A DNA stretch of 64,000 bases, taken from NCBI RefSeq assembly GCF_964019385.1, contig NC_088655.1, positions 21,133,795-21,197,794 on the forward strand. The letters are read 5' to 3'. The position numbers and the translations under genes were made by a program. This document shows positions 46,701 to 57,839 of the stretch, in pieces (the stretch's first letter is position 1; each line of letters opens with the position of its first letter). Under the pieces are notes generated by a model. That model worked only from the letters and a program-made list of their open reading frames with translations. It was not told the DNA's origin and did not search any database. The stretch comes from Sycon ciliatum. Taxonomy: Eukaryota > Porifera > Calcarea > Leucosolenida > Sycettidae.

Positions 46701-47345
46701 AATGTCGACCCACTGCATACCGGTATGTCAATGTCAAACAGATCCTGCAGGAGAAGACTGGGATGATATTGGCGTCCAGTGTACGGACACCAGTCACATT
46801 TCCTGCGTCTTTTGCAGCATACAGGATAGACTCATCACTGTAATGTCCACAACTTCGTGATTTTTATTTGTAGAATACATGACAGGCGTATTCAGTGTGC
46901 CTCGCAGGACTGCGAGATGCTGCAGAAGACCAGTTTCGACCTTTCTGGACCGCCATTCACCGACGGTGGGCTACACGATGCTGGAGGAACTAGATTCCAG
47001 TGAAAACCCAAGATTCCTTTGCTCCTGGACGCTCCGACGTGTTGTGATATCTGCCAGGTGCGCAGTAACTAGTATTTTCATCGCTATAGCGAGGACGACG
47101 CCGATCGGCAAACTCTCGCTCACAGCCATCACCAGCCTCTCAAAACCATCACTTGGCATCCCCCAGAGGTATAGGAGAAAGCCAAAACAGCTCTCAACAA
47201 ACAAAAGCTAAGGACGATGGAGAGAGAGCATGTCAAAAAGAATACGAACAGTATGAAGTTCAAATGGGTTTGAACACTCGTTCCACCAACTATACCACTT
47301 TCAATAAATCGTGACGCCATTTTGTTTTAACACGCATACGGTCCA
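43792..47345. mobile_element. Long-inverted-arm DNA element, copy 2 (reverse)
   Basis: Same element as 6855-10785 in opposite orientation: TGTTAAAAC ends at 43804 and 47332, arms and middle region highly similar, and the asymmetric end sequences swapped accordingly. It lacks the 343-bp MITE, so it shows the empty site. Conserved short frames (for example 45449-45751) contain no recognised domain. Confidence 0.8.
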
Positions 47346-47347
47346 TA

Positions 47348-48107
47348 GAGAGGTTGTGCATAACGAAAATTCGTAAAGATCTTTCGGAATCTGAGCCATC
47401 TGGAAGTGACGAAAATTCGTAAAGAAAATCTGTTGTGCTCAACGAAAAACGTAGTGTGACCATGGTGACCCTTTCGAGTACTTTTTCCGTTGTTTGCGCG
47501 CGTGGTGAACAATTTTTTGGAATCAAGTGTGTACTCCGGCCCATGGCCCACGTGTAGGCACACCACCGAACTGAGTTGGGCTCAAGTTTTCCAGCTCACA
47601 GGCAACGATCTCCATGGCTGGAGACCCTCGTCGAAACGGTTGGTCGTGAGAACGAAGCTGCCTGAGAAGGGCCAGGTCCATCGCGAGATCAAATGTCCTT
47701 CGCTGAGACGTCGCAGGGGAAGACGAAGACGCCGAAGTGGCAGAATTCTGCTGCGGGGATTCAGCAGAATAATTTGTCACAGGGCGTAGCGAGCACTGAC
47801 AGGACTTCCAGATCTGACAGAACTGACAGAACTAGCCGAGCGCTGTCCAGGTGACAGAGGATCGCTGAGAGACCGGGAAAGAGATCCATCAGCTCCACAG
47901 GATACAGCCATGGCGAAAAAATCTTGACACCACGTGCATCAACACAGCTACATGTACATGTATACAGAAGCTTGCGAGAAAGAAGCGAAAGTTCAAAACG
48001 TAAGATCTTCAAGTTTCGCGATCGGCCTCGCGAAAGTTCCTTTCCTTTTTCGTTACTCGTGCCCAGACTACGTCTAAGTTACGAATTTTCGTTATGCACA
48101 ACCTCTC
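47348..48107. mobile_element. 760-bp TA-flanked MITE
   Basis: 29-bp perfect terminal inverted repeats starting GAGAGGTTGTGCATAACG, flanked by TA (47346-47347, 48108-48109), typical of Tc1/mariner. It sits immediately at the end of the long-arm element. No transposase. Confidence 0.85.
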
Positions 48108-48540
48108 TATTGATTGTGGAAATCGGCCGAACGATGCCTGCAGGAGACCTTTTTCAAGACGTAGAGGCAGTGCGAACAAACACGGACGAACTCCACAAGA
48201 GTTTCCAGTCTTCACTGTCTGAACAAGGATTTGAAAAAATTCAAGCCCGAGCGTAGCCGCTTTGGCTACACCAGTACACGATGGCTGTGAGCACTGCAGC
48301 GCCAACCCGGTTCGCTCTCCCTAGGCGATGCAGCTATTGCGTGAGTGCGGCGGGATTTTCACGCCTACACCAGACCCTCAACATCCTGGCCTGGCACTTC
48401 ATGAGCATCCAAAAATATTATTGATTCCATTATCTAGATGTACATGTGCGTCTTCTGGGGGGAAGGAGGGGGGTCAAGGGAGAGAAGCACCAATATCGTC
48501 TCTAAAAAAACATCGATATTTACGGACGGCCCCTTATGAA

Positions 48541-48704
48541 AGCCTCGCTGAAGTTTTTACAACTGCGGACTCTGTCTACAAACTTGATGCACACGGAACA
48601 CTTCGAACATTCTGCTGTCGAAAGTGTGAATTGACTGTAGCAACCGCGTTGCTACAGGCGGATCAAGTAAATCTGGTGAAGTCTACGCCTGAGGCTACGG
48701 TGTA
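48541..48704 (-). pseudogene. hAT transposase zinc finger, Cys half
   Basis: Minus strand reads CSKCSVCIKFVDRVRSCKNF then SEAFI, immediately before the TTA/TAA junction with the Harbinger-like element. Together with the fragment at 43217-43490 it forms a C-x2-C ... H-x5-H finger whose frame is continuous if the insertion and one TTA copy are disregarded. Confidence 0.65.
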
Positions 48705-49059
48705 GACGTGTTAGTTGTACGATATGCAAGTCACATTTGGCACGAAGCTCCGAAGAAAGCCCAACTCTGCATAAAAAGGTCGAAAGGTCGTTGCTCTTTT
48801 TTTCCTTTTTGACCGGACACTATGTCCGGTGAAATTGAAAGCGTCCGGTCAGTGGCCGAAAATGGCCGGAAAATGTCCGATGTCCGGCCGTTAATCTATG
48901 CCCTGCTGCATGTAACGTTCTGTACACTGAGGGCGCCGGTCCTGGTCGTTCTCCTGGATTTCCATGTCCAAGACAGTATTTTCATTGCATGATTGTCATT
49001 AGTGTACAGACATATAATTATGTATGTCATATTTTCTTATCAGTGTGTTGTTATACAAA

Positions 49060-49311
49060 CGAAGTAGCGGTGAGGCATCCTGCAGCTTCATAACTCGAAG
49101 AGAATGGGTGAGCACATATGCTCATTCCCTGGGCACTGCAATTTCAGAACTCATTACATTTTACAGAATCATTTTCAACGTTTCGGCAAATTACCATCAT
49201 CAGGATGCATATGAAATGTTGAAAATGATTCTGTAAAATGAAATGAGTTGTGAATTTGGCAATTTGCAGTGCCCAGGGAATGAGCATGTGTGCTCACCAA
49301 TTCTCTTCGAG
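49060..49311. mobile_element. 252-bp hairpin insertion with 12-bp duplication
   Basis: Flanked by TTGTTATACAAA (49048-49059, 49312-49323); other array units have the uninterrupted site. The insert is a long inverted repeat: arms of ~110 bp starting ACTCGAAGAGAAT, around a short loop containing CCATCATCAGG. Long, variable duplications suggest retroposition. The motif resembles ends of Penelope-like elements, from memory. Confidence 0.7.
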
Positions 49312-49996
49312 TTGTTATACAAATTGGATCAACGCCCAGGATGTGGTAGGAATGCGGCTAGACGTGCACATATGCAAGTGCAGCGATGTAATCCGAACTG
49401 GTCCAGGGTGACAGCTTTGCACTTTATTAGTTCGGATTTCAACACTCACAACCGTACTTGCTCACTGTTTGGGTTTGAGTGCATACTTTCAGAGCGTGGT
49501 GAAGGTAAGTTACGTAATAAAGCCAGAGAGCCGCGCACTGACCCATAACCACAGTTGCATACTCTTGTTTATGCACTCTTGCTACTATCCACGAGGATAG
49601 AGTCTGTGCTGCACTAGCCTGCAGCAATATAAGATACAAAATACATGTAGCTCGGAATACCTTTCTGTTTCCAGCTCATGCTCCAGAAGTTCTCCTGTAT
49701 GCTCCTCCTGAAGTCGTTCCGAGTTTTTGTACTTCGACATACTAGCCCCTCATACGTGTAATAGATGGAACATAATAATTATTGTTCTGTCGGGACATGC
49801 TGAGGTGAAAGATTCTGGCATGATGGCGTCTCTCTACACTATACCAAGCAATGGGAGCGTGACCGATTTTGAGAACAATAGACACAACAAACTGGGCCAA
49901 AGACTTGCACACATTGATGGGGTGAGGAGGCAGTAGATGAGAATTTTCGGGTTAGGACAGGATTCCACTCGGATAAAGGTCAAGGAACAGATGATT

Positions 49997-50120
49997 TATA
50001 CAAAAGAGAAAGACCAAGGAACTACAAGTTACGCTTTACTGTCCACTAACACCACCAGTTACTAAACAATCAGCTTGGTCTTTCTCTTTTGTATAAATTA
50101 AACCATGGCTCTCCATCTGA
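49997..50120. mobile_element. 124-bp insertion with stem-loop and 12-bp duplication
   Basis: Flanked by GAACAGATGATT (49985-49996, 50121-50132); the two other copies of this segment lack it. It contains TATACAAAAGAGAAAGACCA and its complement, about 24 bp of stem around a ~55-nt loop. Likely retroposed; origin unknown. Confidence 0.7.
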
Positions 50121-50209
50121 GAACAGATGATTGTTTGCACGTTAATTGTACAGTGCAAAACAGAACATGATCATCCTGGTTCATGACACTCAATGTCACT
50201 GTGCTTTAC

Positions 50210-50308
50210 CTCATTCTTGATGTTGCAATCCGCCCCTGCAGGGAGCAGCGCTTGACACACATCGAGTTTACCTATACTGGCGGCATCATGCAACGGAGTG
50301 TCGCCATG
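50210..50308 (-). CDS. Ankyrin exon 12, intact (99 nt)
   Basis: Paralogue of exons 4 and 7: HGDTPLHDAASIGKLDVCQ then LLPAGADCNIKNE. A proline replaces the first Ala after Leu-Leu. Donor GTAAAG, acceptor CATCCAG. Confidence 0.75.
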
Positions 50309-50493
50309 CTGGATGCACACGCAAGAAACAACAGTAGAGGAAAAAGTTCTCAATGGGTTTTATTGTAGAACACAGTCACAACTGTAGATCAAAGCAAAAC
50401 AATTCAGAGTGGAATTCAACAGTTGGTGGATATGGTACTACTTGTCTGGTATTTACATTGCATGATTGCCATTAGTGTACAGACATACATGTA

Positions 50494-50721
50494 CACTTAT
50501 ACCTCGGTTATCCAGACCCCAAAGTTACGGGAATTTCAGGCTACCGGACACCCTTTGGTTGAGTTTAAGTGGAAATGTTACTACTCTTTTGGCAATTTTT
50601 CTGGAAATAGTGACGACATATGCTATATTATCTATGGCCATTCCCCGTCAAAAAGTATGTGATTAGGAGTTATGGACATTTCGAAGTAACGGGCAGTGCC
50701 CGGATAAACAAGTTATGAGTG
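50494..50721. mobile_element. TA-flanked 225-bp MITE, copy 2
   Basis: Same family as 16146-16370, same unit position, so inherited by array duplication. Confidence 0.8.
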
Positions 50722-50862
50722 TATTTCATATTGTCGGATCATTGTGTCGTTGTACAAATTGGATCAACGCCCATGATGCGGTACGAATGCGGCTAGACGT
50801 ACACATATGCAAGTGCAGTGATGTGATCGGAACTGGTCCCTGGTACCAGTTTTGCGCTTTAA

Positions 50863-51712
50863 AGGGGAAGTTAAGGCAAAAATTAAAATTTCACCAGTTG
50901 TAGTCTTCGGGGTGCTGAGTCGAATGGTCTTGGTCCGAGAAAGCTGAGACGCTCCCTTCCTACTTGAATCCCAATCGAACTCGCACACTTCCACCGAAAC
51001 TGGGTGACTGCGCCCTACGAGATGGGGATTTGTATGCAAAATGTCACTAAAAGCGCCATTTCGTTCTTATAAAAGCACGGATGACCGGCATTGGCCCATA
51101 TGTTGTAGTCTTTTGGACGCTGAGTCGACTGGTTTTGGTCCGAAAAGGCTGCGATGCAGCGTTCCTCCTTTATTCCCAATCGAACATGGTTGAAGAAGCG
51201 GTCACGTGCTCCTGGGTGCCAAAATCACCTGGTCACCACGCCAGCAGGCGACAATTTTCACACCAAGGTTCAACTCGAGTGACAGGACTGCACCCAAAAA
51301 AGGTCAAAACAGGCTGTGAGTTGTACCCTGCAGGCACGGTGACCAGGTGACTGGTGTACGCAGGAGCACGTGACCGCTTGTTCTACCATGTTCGATTGGG
51401 AATTAGGGGCGAACGCTGCATTGCAGCCTTTTCGGACCAAAACCAGTCGACTCAGCGACCAAAAGACTATAACATATGGGCCAATCGCGGTGATCCGTGC
51501 TTTTATAAGAACGAAATGGCCCTTTTAGTGACATTTTGCATACAAATCCCCATCTAGTAGGGTGCAGTCACCCAGTTTCGGTGGAAGTGCGCGAGTTCGA
51601 TTGGGATTCAAGTAGGAAGGGAGCGTCTTAGCTTTCTCGGACCAAGACCATTCGACTCAGCACCCCGTAGACTACAACTGGTGAAATTTTAATTTTTGCC
51701 TTAACTTCCCCT
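50863..51712. mobile_element. 850-bp foldback element at TTAA
   Basis: Two arms of ~390 bp (50863-51256 and 51318-51712) are reverse complements starting AGGGGAAGTTAAGGCAAAAA, with a ~60-bp centre. TTAA flanks both ends (50859-50862, 51713-51716). Each arm itself contains an internal repeat (TGTAGTCTT...CTGAGTCGA twice). No coding capacity; a TA duplication is an alternative reading. Confidence 0.85.
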
Positions 51713-52236
51713 TTAAGTCGCATTTCAGTGAAGAGAATTGTATCGCTTAATCTGATCCCTCCCAGGTGATTCAGCGGCAATTTTGGAATTTGTGCTTCTG
51801 ACACTTTCAAAAAGGATTTTTTGCCTTTTATCCTCCATGTATAATTTGATATCGTACTCCTAATGCAGGTTCAGTGAAACCCAGCCTATTGACGTGGCTG
51901 CACATTCGTAGTACATACCTCATACGATGTTACTGTCTTATGATCGGGAAAAAAGCTGCCGTCAACTGAATCCGCCGAGGGCCAAACCAAGCGGATTAGC
52001 ATGCACTCTGCAAATTTAAGGGCACTCACGTCAGGTGAAAGATTCTGGTATGATGGCGTCTCTCAAGAATATACCAAGCAATGGGAGCTTGACCGATTTT
52101 GAGAACAAAAGACACAACACCCTGGGGCAAAGACCTGCATACATTATAGTCATGAGGAGGCCGTAAATGAACATATCCTGTTAAACACAGAACAGGATTA
52201 TCCTGGTTCATAACAATCAATGTAACTGCGCTTTAC

Positions 52237-52335
52237 CTCATTCTTGATGTTACAGTCAGCCCCTCCAGCGATCAGCGCTTGACACACCTCGAGGTTATCT
52301 CTCCTGACGGCATCGTGCAACGGAGTGTCGCCACG
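52237..52335 (-). CDS. Ankyrin exon 13, intact (99 nt)
   Basis: RGDTPLHDAVRRDNLEVCQ then LIAGGADCNIKNE. Subtype with LIAGGAD shared by exons 14, 15 and 17. Acceptor CTAG, donor GTAAAG. Confidence 0.75.
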
Positions 52336-52518
52336 CTAGATGCACACGCAACAAGCAACAGTAGGAAAAAGTTCTCAATGAGTTTGATTGTAGAACACAG
52401 TCACAAATGTAGAGAAAAGCAAAACAATTCAGAGTGGAATTCAACAGTTGGTTGATATGGTACTACTTGTCTGGTATTTACATTGCATGATTGCCATTAG
52501 TGTACAGACATACATGTA

Positions 52519-52746
52519 CACTTATACCTCGGTTATCCAGACCCCAAAGTTACGGGCATTTCAGGCTACCGGACACACTTTGGTTGAGTTTCAGTGGAAA
52601 TGTTACTACTCTTTTGGCAATTTTTCTGGAAATAGTGACGACATAAGCCATATTATCTATGGCCATTCCCCGTCAAAATGTATGTGATTAGGAGTTATGG
52701 ACATTTCGAAGTTACGGGAAGTGCCCGGATAAACAAGTTATGAGTG
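52519..52746. mobile_element. TA-flanked 225-bp MITE, copy 3
   Basis: Same family and unit position as the copy at 50494. Confidence 0.8.
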
Positions 52747-52870
52747 TATTTCATATTGTCGGATCATTGTGTCGTTGTACAAATTGGATCAACGCCCATG
52801 ATGCGGTACGAATGCGGCTGGACGTACACATATGCAAGTGCAGTGATGTGATCGGAACTGGTCCCTGGTA

Positions 52871-53513
52871 GAGGGGACGGTTTCAAATAGGACACAGGTT
52901 GCAAACCGGAACAGACTCAATATTCACTTTCTCTCTTGGTATTTTGATTAGAAAACATATGTCACCGTGAGACTACGATGTGTTATACTCCGAGCCAAAA
53001 TTTCATGGCTCTGCGATGACCAGAAGCGCCATATCAAGCAGGTGAGTTTTTGACGTGTTGCTTCGCACTGCGACTTGAGTTTTACGACTTTCGAAAAATC
53101 AACTTCTTGTCGCAGGTAAACAGCGGCTCGCCTCTCGCCAATAAAGCACCGCATACCAATCAAAACTAATGGAAGCACACACAAGGCTTATTGTTACTCT
53201 GTACTGGCCGTCGTGGAGCAATAGCAATTACTTAATTTCAGACCCAGAGTGAATTTGACGTGCACTCTAAAACGTGTCCGGTTTGGAGCCACCTCTGATT
53301 TGAACTTTTTTTGAAGCGAGAAATTGGGCAACTTGGAGGCAATGGGTCAACACAAAGGAGTGGCTCAGTCGGATTGACTCTGGCCCCAAAGCAAACTTCA
53401 ACATGCCAGTTTCCTTCCACAAACATATTTCGAGTGAAAAATCAACGCTGATGATCGGTTTGGGTCTATACAAATTTGGCTGTCAAAGCGTCCCGGTATC
53501 GAGCCGTCCCCTC
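52871..53513. mobile_element. 643-bp TA-flanked MITE
   Basis: Terminal inverted repeats starting GAGGGGACGG, flanked by TA (52869-52870, 53514-53515). Removing it restores the unit sequence CCTGGTACCA. Tc1/mariner-type target. No transposase seen. Confidence 0.85.
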
Positions 53514-54057
53514 TACCACTTTTGCGCTTTAAGTCGCATTTCAGTGAAGAGAATTGTATCGCTGCCTTAATCTGATCCCTCCCGGGTGATTCAGCGGCAA
53601 TTTTGGAGTTTGTGCTTCTGACACTTTCAAAATGGATTTTTTTGCCTTTTATCCTCCATGTATAATTTGATATCGTACTCGTAATGCAGGTCCAGTGAAA
53701 CCCAGCCTATTGACGCGGCTGCACATTTGTAGTACATACCTCATACGATGTTACTGTCTTATGATCGGGAAAAAAGCTGCCGTCAACTGAATCCGCCGAG
53801 GGCCAAACCAAGCGGATTAGCATGCACTCTGCAAATTTAAGGGCACTCACGTCAGGTGAATGATTCTGGTATGATGGCGTCTCTCAAGAATATACCAAGC
53901 AATGGGAGCTTGACCGATTTTGAGAACAAAAGACACAATACCCTGGGGCAAAGACCTGCATACATTATAGTCATGAGGAGGCCGTAAATGGACATATCCG
54001 GTTAAACACAGAACAGGATTATCCTGGTTCATAACAATCAATGTAACTGCGCTTTAC

Positions 54058-54156
54058 CTCATTCTTGATGTTACAGTCGGCCCCTCCAGCGATCAGCGCT
54101 TGACACACCTCGAGGTTATCTCTCCTGATGGCATCGTGCAACGGAGTGTCGCCACG
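54058..54156 (-). CDS. Ankyrin exon 14, intact (99 nt)
   Basis: RGDTPLHDAIRRDNLEVCQ then LIAGGADCNIKNE. Differs from exon 13 by one residue (Ile for Val). Acceptor CTAG, donor GTAAAG. Confidence 0.75.
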
Positions 54157-54341
54157 CTAGATGCACACGCAACAAGCAACAGTACAGGAAAAAGTTCTCA
54201 ATGAGTTAGATTGTGGATCATAGTCACAGTTGTAAATCAAAGCAAAACAATTCAGAGTGGAATTCAACAGTTGGTTGATATGGTACTACTTGTCTGGTAT
54301 TTACATTGCATGATTGCCATTAGTGTACAGACATACATGTA

Positions 54342-54569
54342 CACTTATACATCGGTTATCCAGACCCCAAAGTTACGGGAATTTCAGGCTACCGGACACC
54401 CTTTGGTTGAGTTTAAGTGGAAATGTTACTACTCTTTTGGCAATTTTTCTGGAAATAGTGACGACATATGCTATATTATCTATGGCCATTCCCCGTCAAA
54501 AAGTATGTGATTAGGAGTTATGGACATTTCGAAGTAACGGGCAGTGTCCGGATAAACAAGTTATGAGTG
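54342..54569. mobile_element. TA-flanked 225-bp MITE, copy 4
   Basis: Same family and unit position as the copies at 50494 and 52519. Confidence 0.8.
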
Positions 54570-54769
54570 TATTTCATATTGTCGGATCATTGTGTCGTTG
54601 TACAAATTGGATCAACGCCCATGATGCGGCACGAATGCGGCTAGACGTACACATATGCAAGTGCAGTGATGTGATCGGAACTGGTCCCTGGTACCAGTTT
54701 TGCGCTTTAACCCTTTACCGGCAGCCCCATACTTGAATGCGTCGTAAACGACGCATTCGACATGCATAC

Positions 54770-55921
54770 TGCTGAATACGAATTAGGACAACGGACAACG
54801 GGAACAAGTTAGTGGGAACGACATTTATTAGAGATGACGAGACAAGAGACCAAGACGAACGAAACGACTACATGGTGATTATTGACAAGTGAGGAAGAGA
54901 TCAAGTCTGAACGGCAAGATAAAGGGCCTGGGTAGCTATGGCAAATATGGGCGCGCAAGTAGCTACCCAGGCCAACGGAACAAAAGGAGACAAAAGGTGA
55001 GTATGCAAGTGCATGCAGGCCAGCTAGAAAAGGTACGGGAGGAGGTACCTAACATACCCCCCCCCTCCATGAAAAAAAATCCCGCGTCTTCGCGGAGAGA
55101 AAAAAAAGAGAGAGAAAAAGATTTAAAAAATATGACTGTACGAGAAAAAACACACACACGCACACACAACGCACGGGCCTCACAAAAGTGTGTACTAAAA
55201 AATGCACTACAGATCATTACAACCGTCAACGTTCCTGTACTACTCATACTATAGTGTGTACATTGCCAATAACAACGGGCCCAAACGCCGCTTCAAAACA
55301 TGGCACAAAAAATAACTATTGGAGTTCGACGAGGGACTTGAATTGTATTCTGATGACTAGTATTTTGCACGGTTAATAGAGCCTAGTTACACTTTAATAT
55401 ACGACATAAATAAGAGAGCGTGGCTCACCATGATCGGACCCCTAATGTTAATGAAGGACACCCGCGCGCACACACACTAAAAAAAATTCACGAAAATAAA
55501 TTTGACGAAGAAGGAACGCATACAAAAAAGAGAAAGAGAGAAAGGTAGCTGACCTGCATGGCTTGAACAACACGAGGTTGACATAGACGAGACGAGGTTG
55601 GCGTAGGAGAGACGAGGATGATAGAGACGAGACGAGGTTGGCGTAGGAGAGACGAGACTGACATGGACGAGACGAGGTTGACATAGACGAAACGAATGGC
55701 GGTTGAGGACGGCTGGGCATAGGATAATCTCAGGGTCGTGGGTCGCTCAATAATCGGGCGCCAATGTTGAATATGAATTAGGCAAGATAAAGGGCCTGGT
55801 TAGCTATGGCAATTATGGGCGCACAAGTAGCTACCCAGGCCAACGGAAAAAAGGAGACAAAAGGTGAGTACGCAAATGCATGCAGGCCAGCTAGAAAAGG
55901 TACGGGAGGAGGTACCTAACA
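54770..55921 (-). mobile_element. Small non-autonomous LTR retrotransposon
   Basis: Flanked by ATAC (54766-54769, 55922-55925). On the minus strand it runs LTR (55765-55921), a primer-binding site TGGCGCCCGA one base inside, a ~710-bp non-coding interior, a purine tract GGAGGGGGGGGG and LTR (54770-55054). LTRs start TGTTAGGTACC on the minus strand. The right LTR is 157 bp because of an internal deletion relative to the 285-bp left one. Resembles TRIM elements, mobilised in trans. Confidence 0.8.
55560..55695. repeat. GACGAGACGAGG tandem repeat
   Basis: Degenerate tandem units of about 30-37 bp built on GACGAGACGAGGTTG, within the interior of the small LTR element. Confidence 0.75.
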
Positions 55922-57555
55922 ATACTAAAACCATGCCTGGTATGACAGGAAGTATCAGCCCACGGGGATTTCCCGTGGCCCTCACACAGCCTACGTATGA
56001 TCCTATCCGTAGCTGAAGAGATCTACGCGTGTCCCATTTGATTTCATTGAGAACTGCGCGATCGAAAATTTACGGAAATACACGCGCGCCAACAATGCCA
56101 TCTGCCTCCGTCAAAACGTCGTCACGTGCATTTCCTATTGCGCAGTGAGTTCCTCAGATGACTTCTCCGACGAGGACCTAGCAGACCTTTGCTCTGGGAC
56201 CCACGACAGTTAGATAAATACTTCGTTCCAGCCGCCGATGCAAGCGAATTTCAAATTGCGGAGCGGAGTAAATTCTCACGCAAATATCGGGAGCTCCAGC
56301 CGCTGAAGACGATGTCGTCGTGATGTAACTGGAAGAATCTGATGGTGCTTATGGTGTGTGGAAGCCATGGAGAGTGTCGACAGTCTTCCAGAGACGCAAT
56401 TTTAGGCCATCGACTTTCTACGTACCTGAGTGACGGCAGCGCAGCGCGACTTGCGCACGACCTTACGGAGCCATCGGACAGCGATTTTGGGGCGATGCTG
56501 CTCTCAATTGCGAGCGAGGCACGGCCACTGAAGTCTGTGATGGCTATGGCGTTCATTTCCGCTCTGAAGTCGACTTGTTTTGGCAGTTTCATGTCAATGT
56601 CGGAATCTGACGATTTGCATTGTGTACAATTTCCGTGTTTAGACGTATAGGTGCCAATTTAGTAGCGTATGTGTGTGGTATGTGAAAATAATTTTTTACA
56701 TCGTCAAGAAGTAGTACCAGACTTCCAAGAAAACATAACTTGCACATACAAAATGTGCCCTCGTTGTGAGTTATTGGCATCCTTCTCAATGTTATGGATT
56801 TCATATACAAAATGCACTTGCCGGCAAAGGGTTAAGTCGCATTTGGGTGAAGAGAATTGTACGTCGCTGCCTTTATCTGATACCACCCGGGTGATTCAGC
56901 GGCAATTTTGGAGTTTGTGCTTCTGACACTTTCAAAATGGATTTTTTTGCCTTTTATCATCCATGTATAATTTGATAGTGCACCTAAACCCTACGTGAGG
57001 GTTCTTGTATGGAAATCCTGTATTCACATCTGGAATGCTCGATGTTCTGTATGCACAGCCTACTATTCACGAGGATGGAGCCTGCGCTGCACTAGCCTGC
57101 AGCAATGTAAGATACAATATACATGTAGCTCGAAATACTTTTCTGTTTTCAGCTCATGCGCCTGAAGTCCACCTGTAGACTCCTCCCGAAGTCGTTCCGA
57201 GTTTTAATACTTCGACATACTAACCCTTCATACGTGTAATGGATGGAACATAGAAATCATTGTTCCGTCTGGACCCGCTCAGGTGAAAGATTCTGGTATG
57301 ATGACGTCTCTCAAGAATAAACCAAGCCTTGGTAGCTTGACCGATTTTGAGAACAATAGACACAACACCCTGGGGAAAAGACCTGCACACATTATAGTCG
57401 TGAGGAGGCCGTATATGAACATTTCCGGTTAAGACAGGATTCCACTCGATCGGGTGAAGGTCAGGGAACACATGATTTATCGTACGTTAATTGTACAGTG
57501 CAAACACAGAACAGGATTATCCTGGTTGATAACACTCAATGTTACTGTGCTTTAC

Positions 57556-57654
57556 CTCATTCTTGATTTTACAGTCGGCCCCTCCAGCGATCAGCGCTTG
57601 ACACACCTCGAGGTTACCTCTCCAGGCGGCATCGTGCAACGGAGTGTCGCCACG
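57556..57654 (-). CDS. Ankyrin exon 15, intact (99 nt)
   Basis: RGDTPLHDAAWRGNLEVCQ then LIAGGADCKIKNE. Acceptor CATCCAG, donor GTAAAG. Confidence 0.75.
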
Positions 57655-57839
57655 CTGGATGCACACGCAAGAAACAAGAGTGCAGGGAAAAGTTCTCAAT
57701 GGGTTTGATTGTAGAACACAGTCACAACTGTAGATCAAAGCAAAACAATTCAGAGTGGAATTCAACAGTTGGTGGATATGGTACTACTTGTCTGGTATTT
57801 ACATTGCATGATTGCCATCAGTGTACAGACATACATGTA

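Larger units (their letters stand above)
43495..48533. mobile_element. Harbinger-like DNA transposon with TTA duplication
   Basis: Perfect ~47-bp terminal inverted repeats beginning GGGGCCGTCCGTAAATATCG, flanked by TTA (43492-43494, 48534-48536), the target preference of PIF/Harbinger. No transposase motif was seen; the interior is largely taken by the long-arm element and a TA-flanked MITE. A poly(G) run lies inside the left end (~43548-43564). Confidence 0.8.
42303..48905 (-). mobile_element. hAT-like transposon, host of nested insertions
   Basis: Ends CAGGGCATAG...CTATGCCCTG. CTGCA lies on both sides (42298-42302, 48906-48910), and removing the element restores the array sequence GTGCACTGCATG. 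hAT elements usually make 8-bp duplications, so the 5-bp flank is atypical. Superfamily is inferred from a BED/TTF-type zinc finger transposase remnant on the minus strand. 6.6 kb, mostly later insertions. Confidence 0.75.
49330..50400. repeat. Third copy of the 2.54-kb array segment (partial)
   Basis: Matches 19520-20460 and 22060-23000 at high identity, interrupted only by the 124-bp insertion at 49997. Confidence 0.85.
54711..56831. mobile_element. piggyBac-like element, 2.1 kb, hosting an LTR element
   Basis: Ends CCCTTTACCGGCA and CCCTTTGCCGGCA (inverted), flanked by TTAA (54707-54710, 56832-56835), the piggyBac signature. Near the left end is a GAATGCGTCG/CGACGCATTC palindrome. Without the nested LTR element it is ~970 bp. 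The remaining frames (for example 56251-56592 on the minus strand) show no transposase motif I can confirm. Confidence 0.85.
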
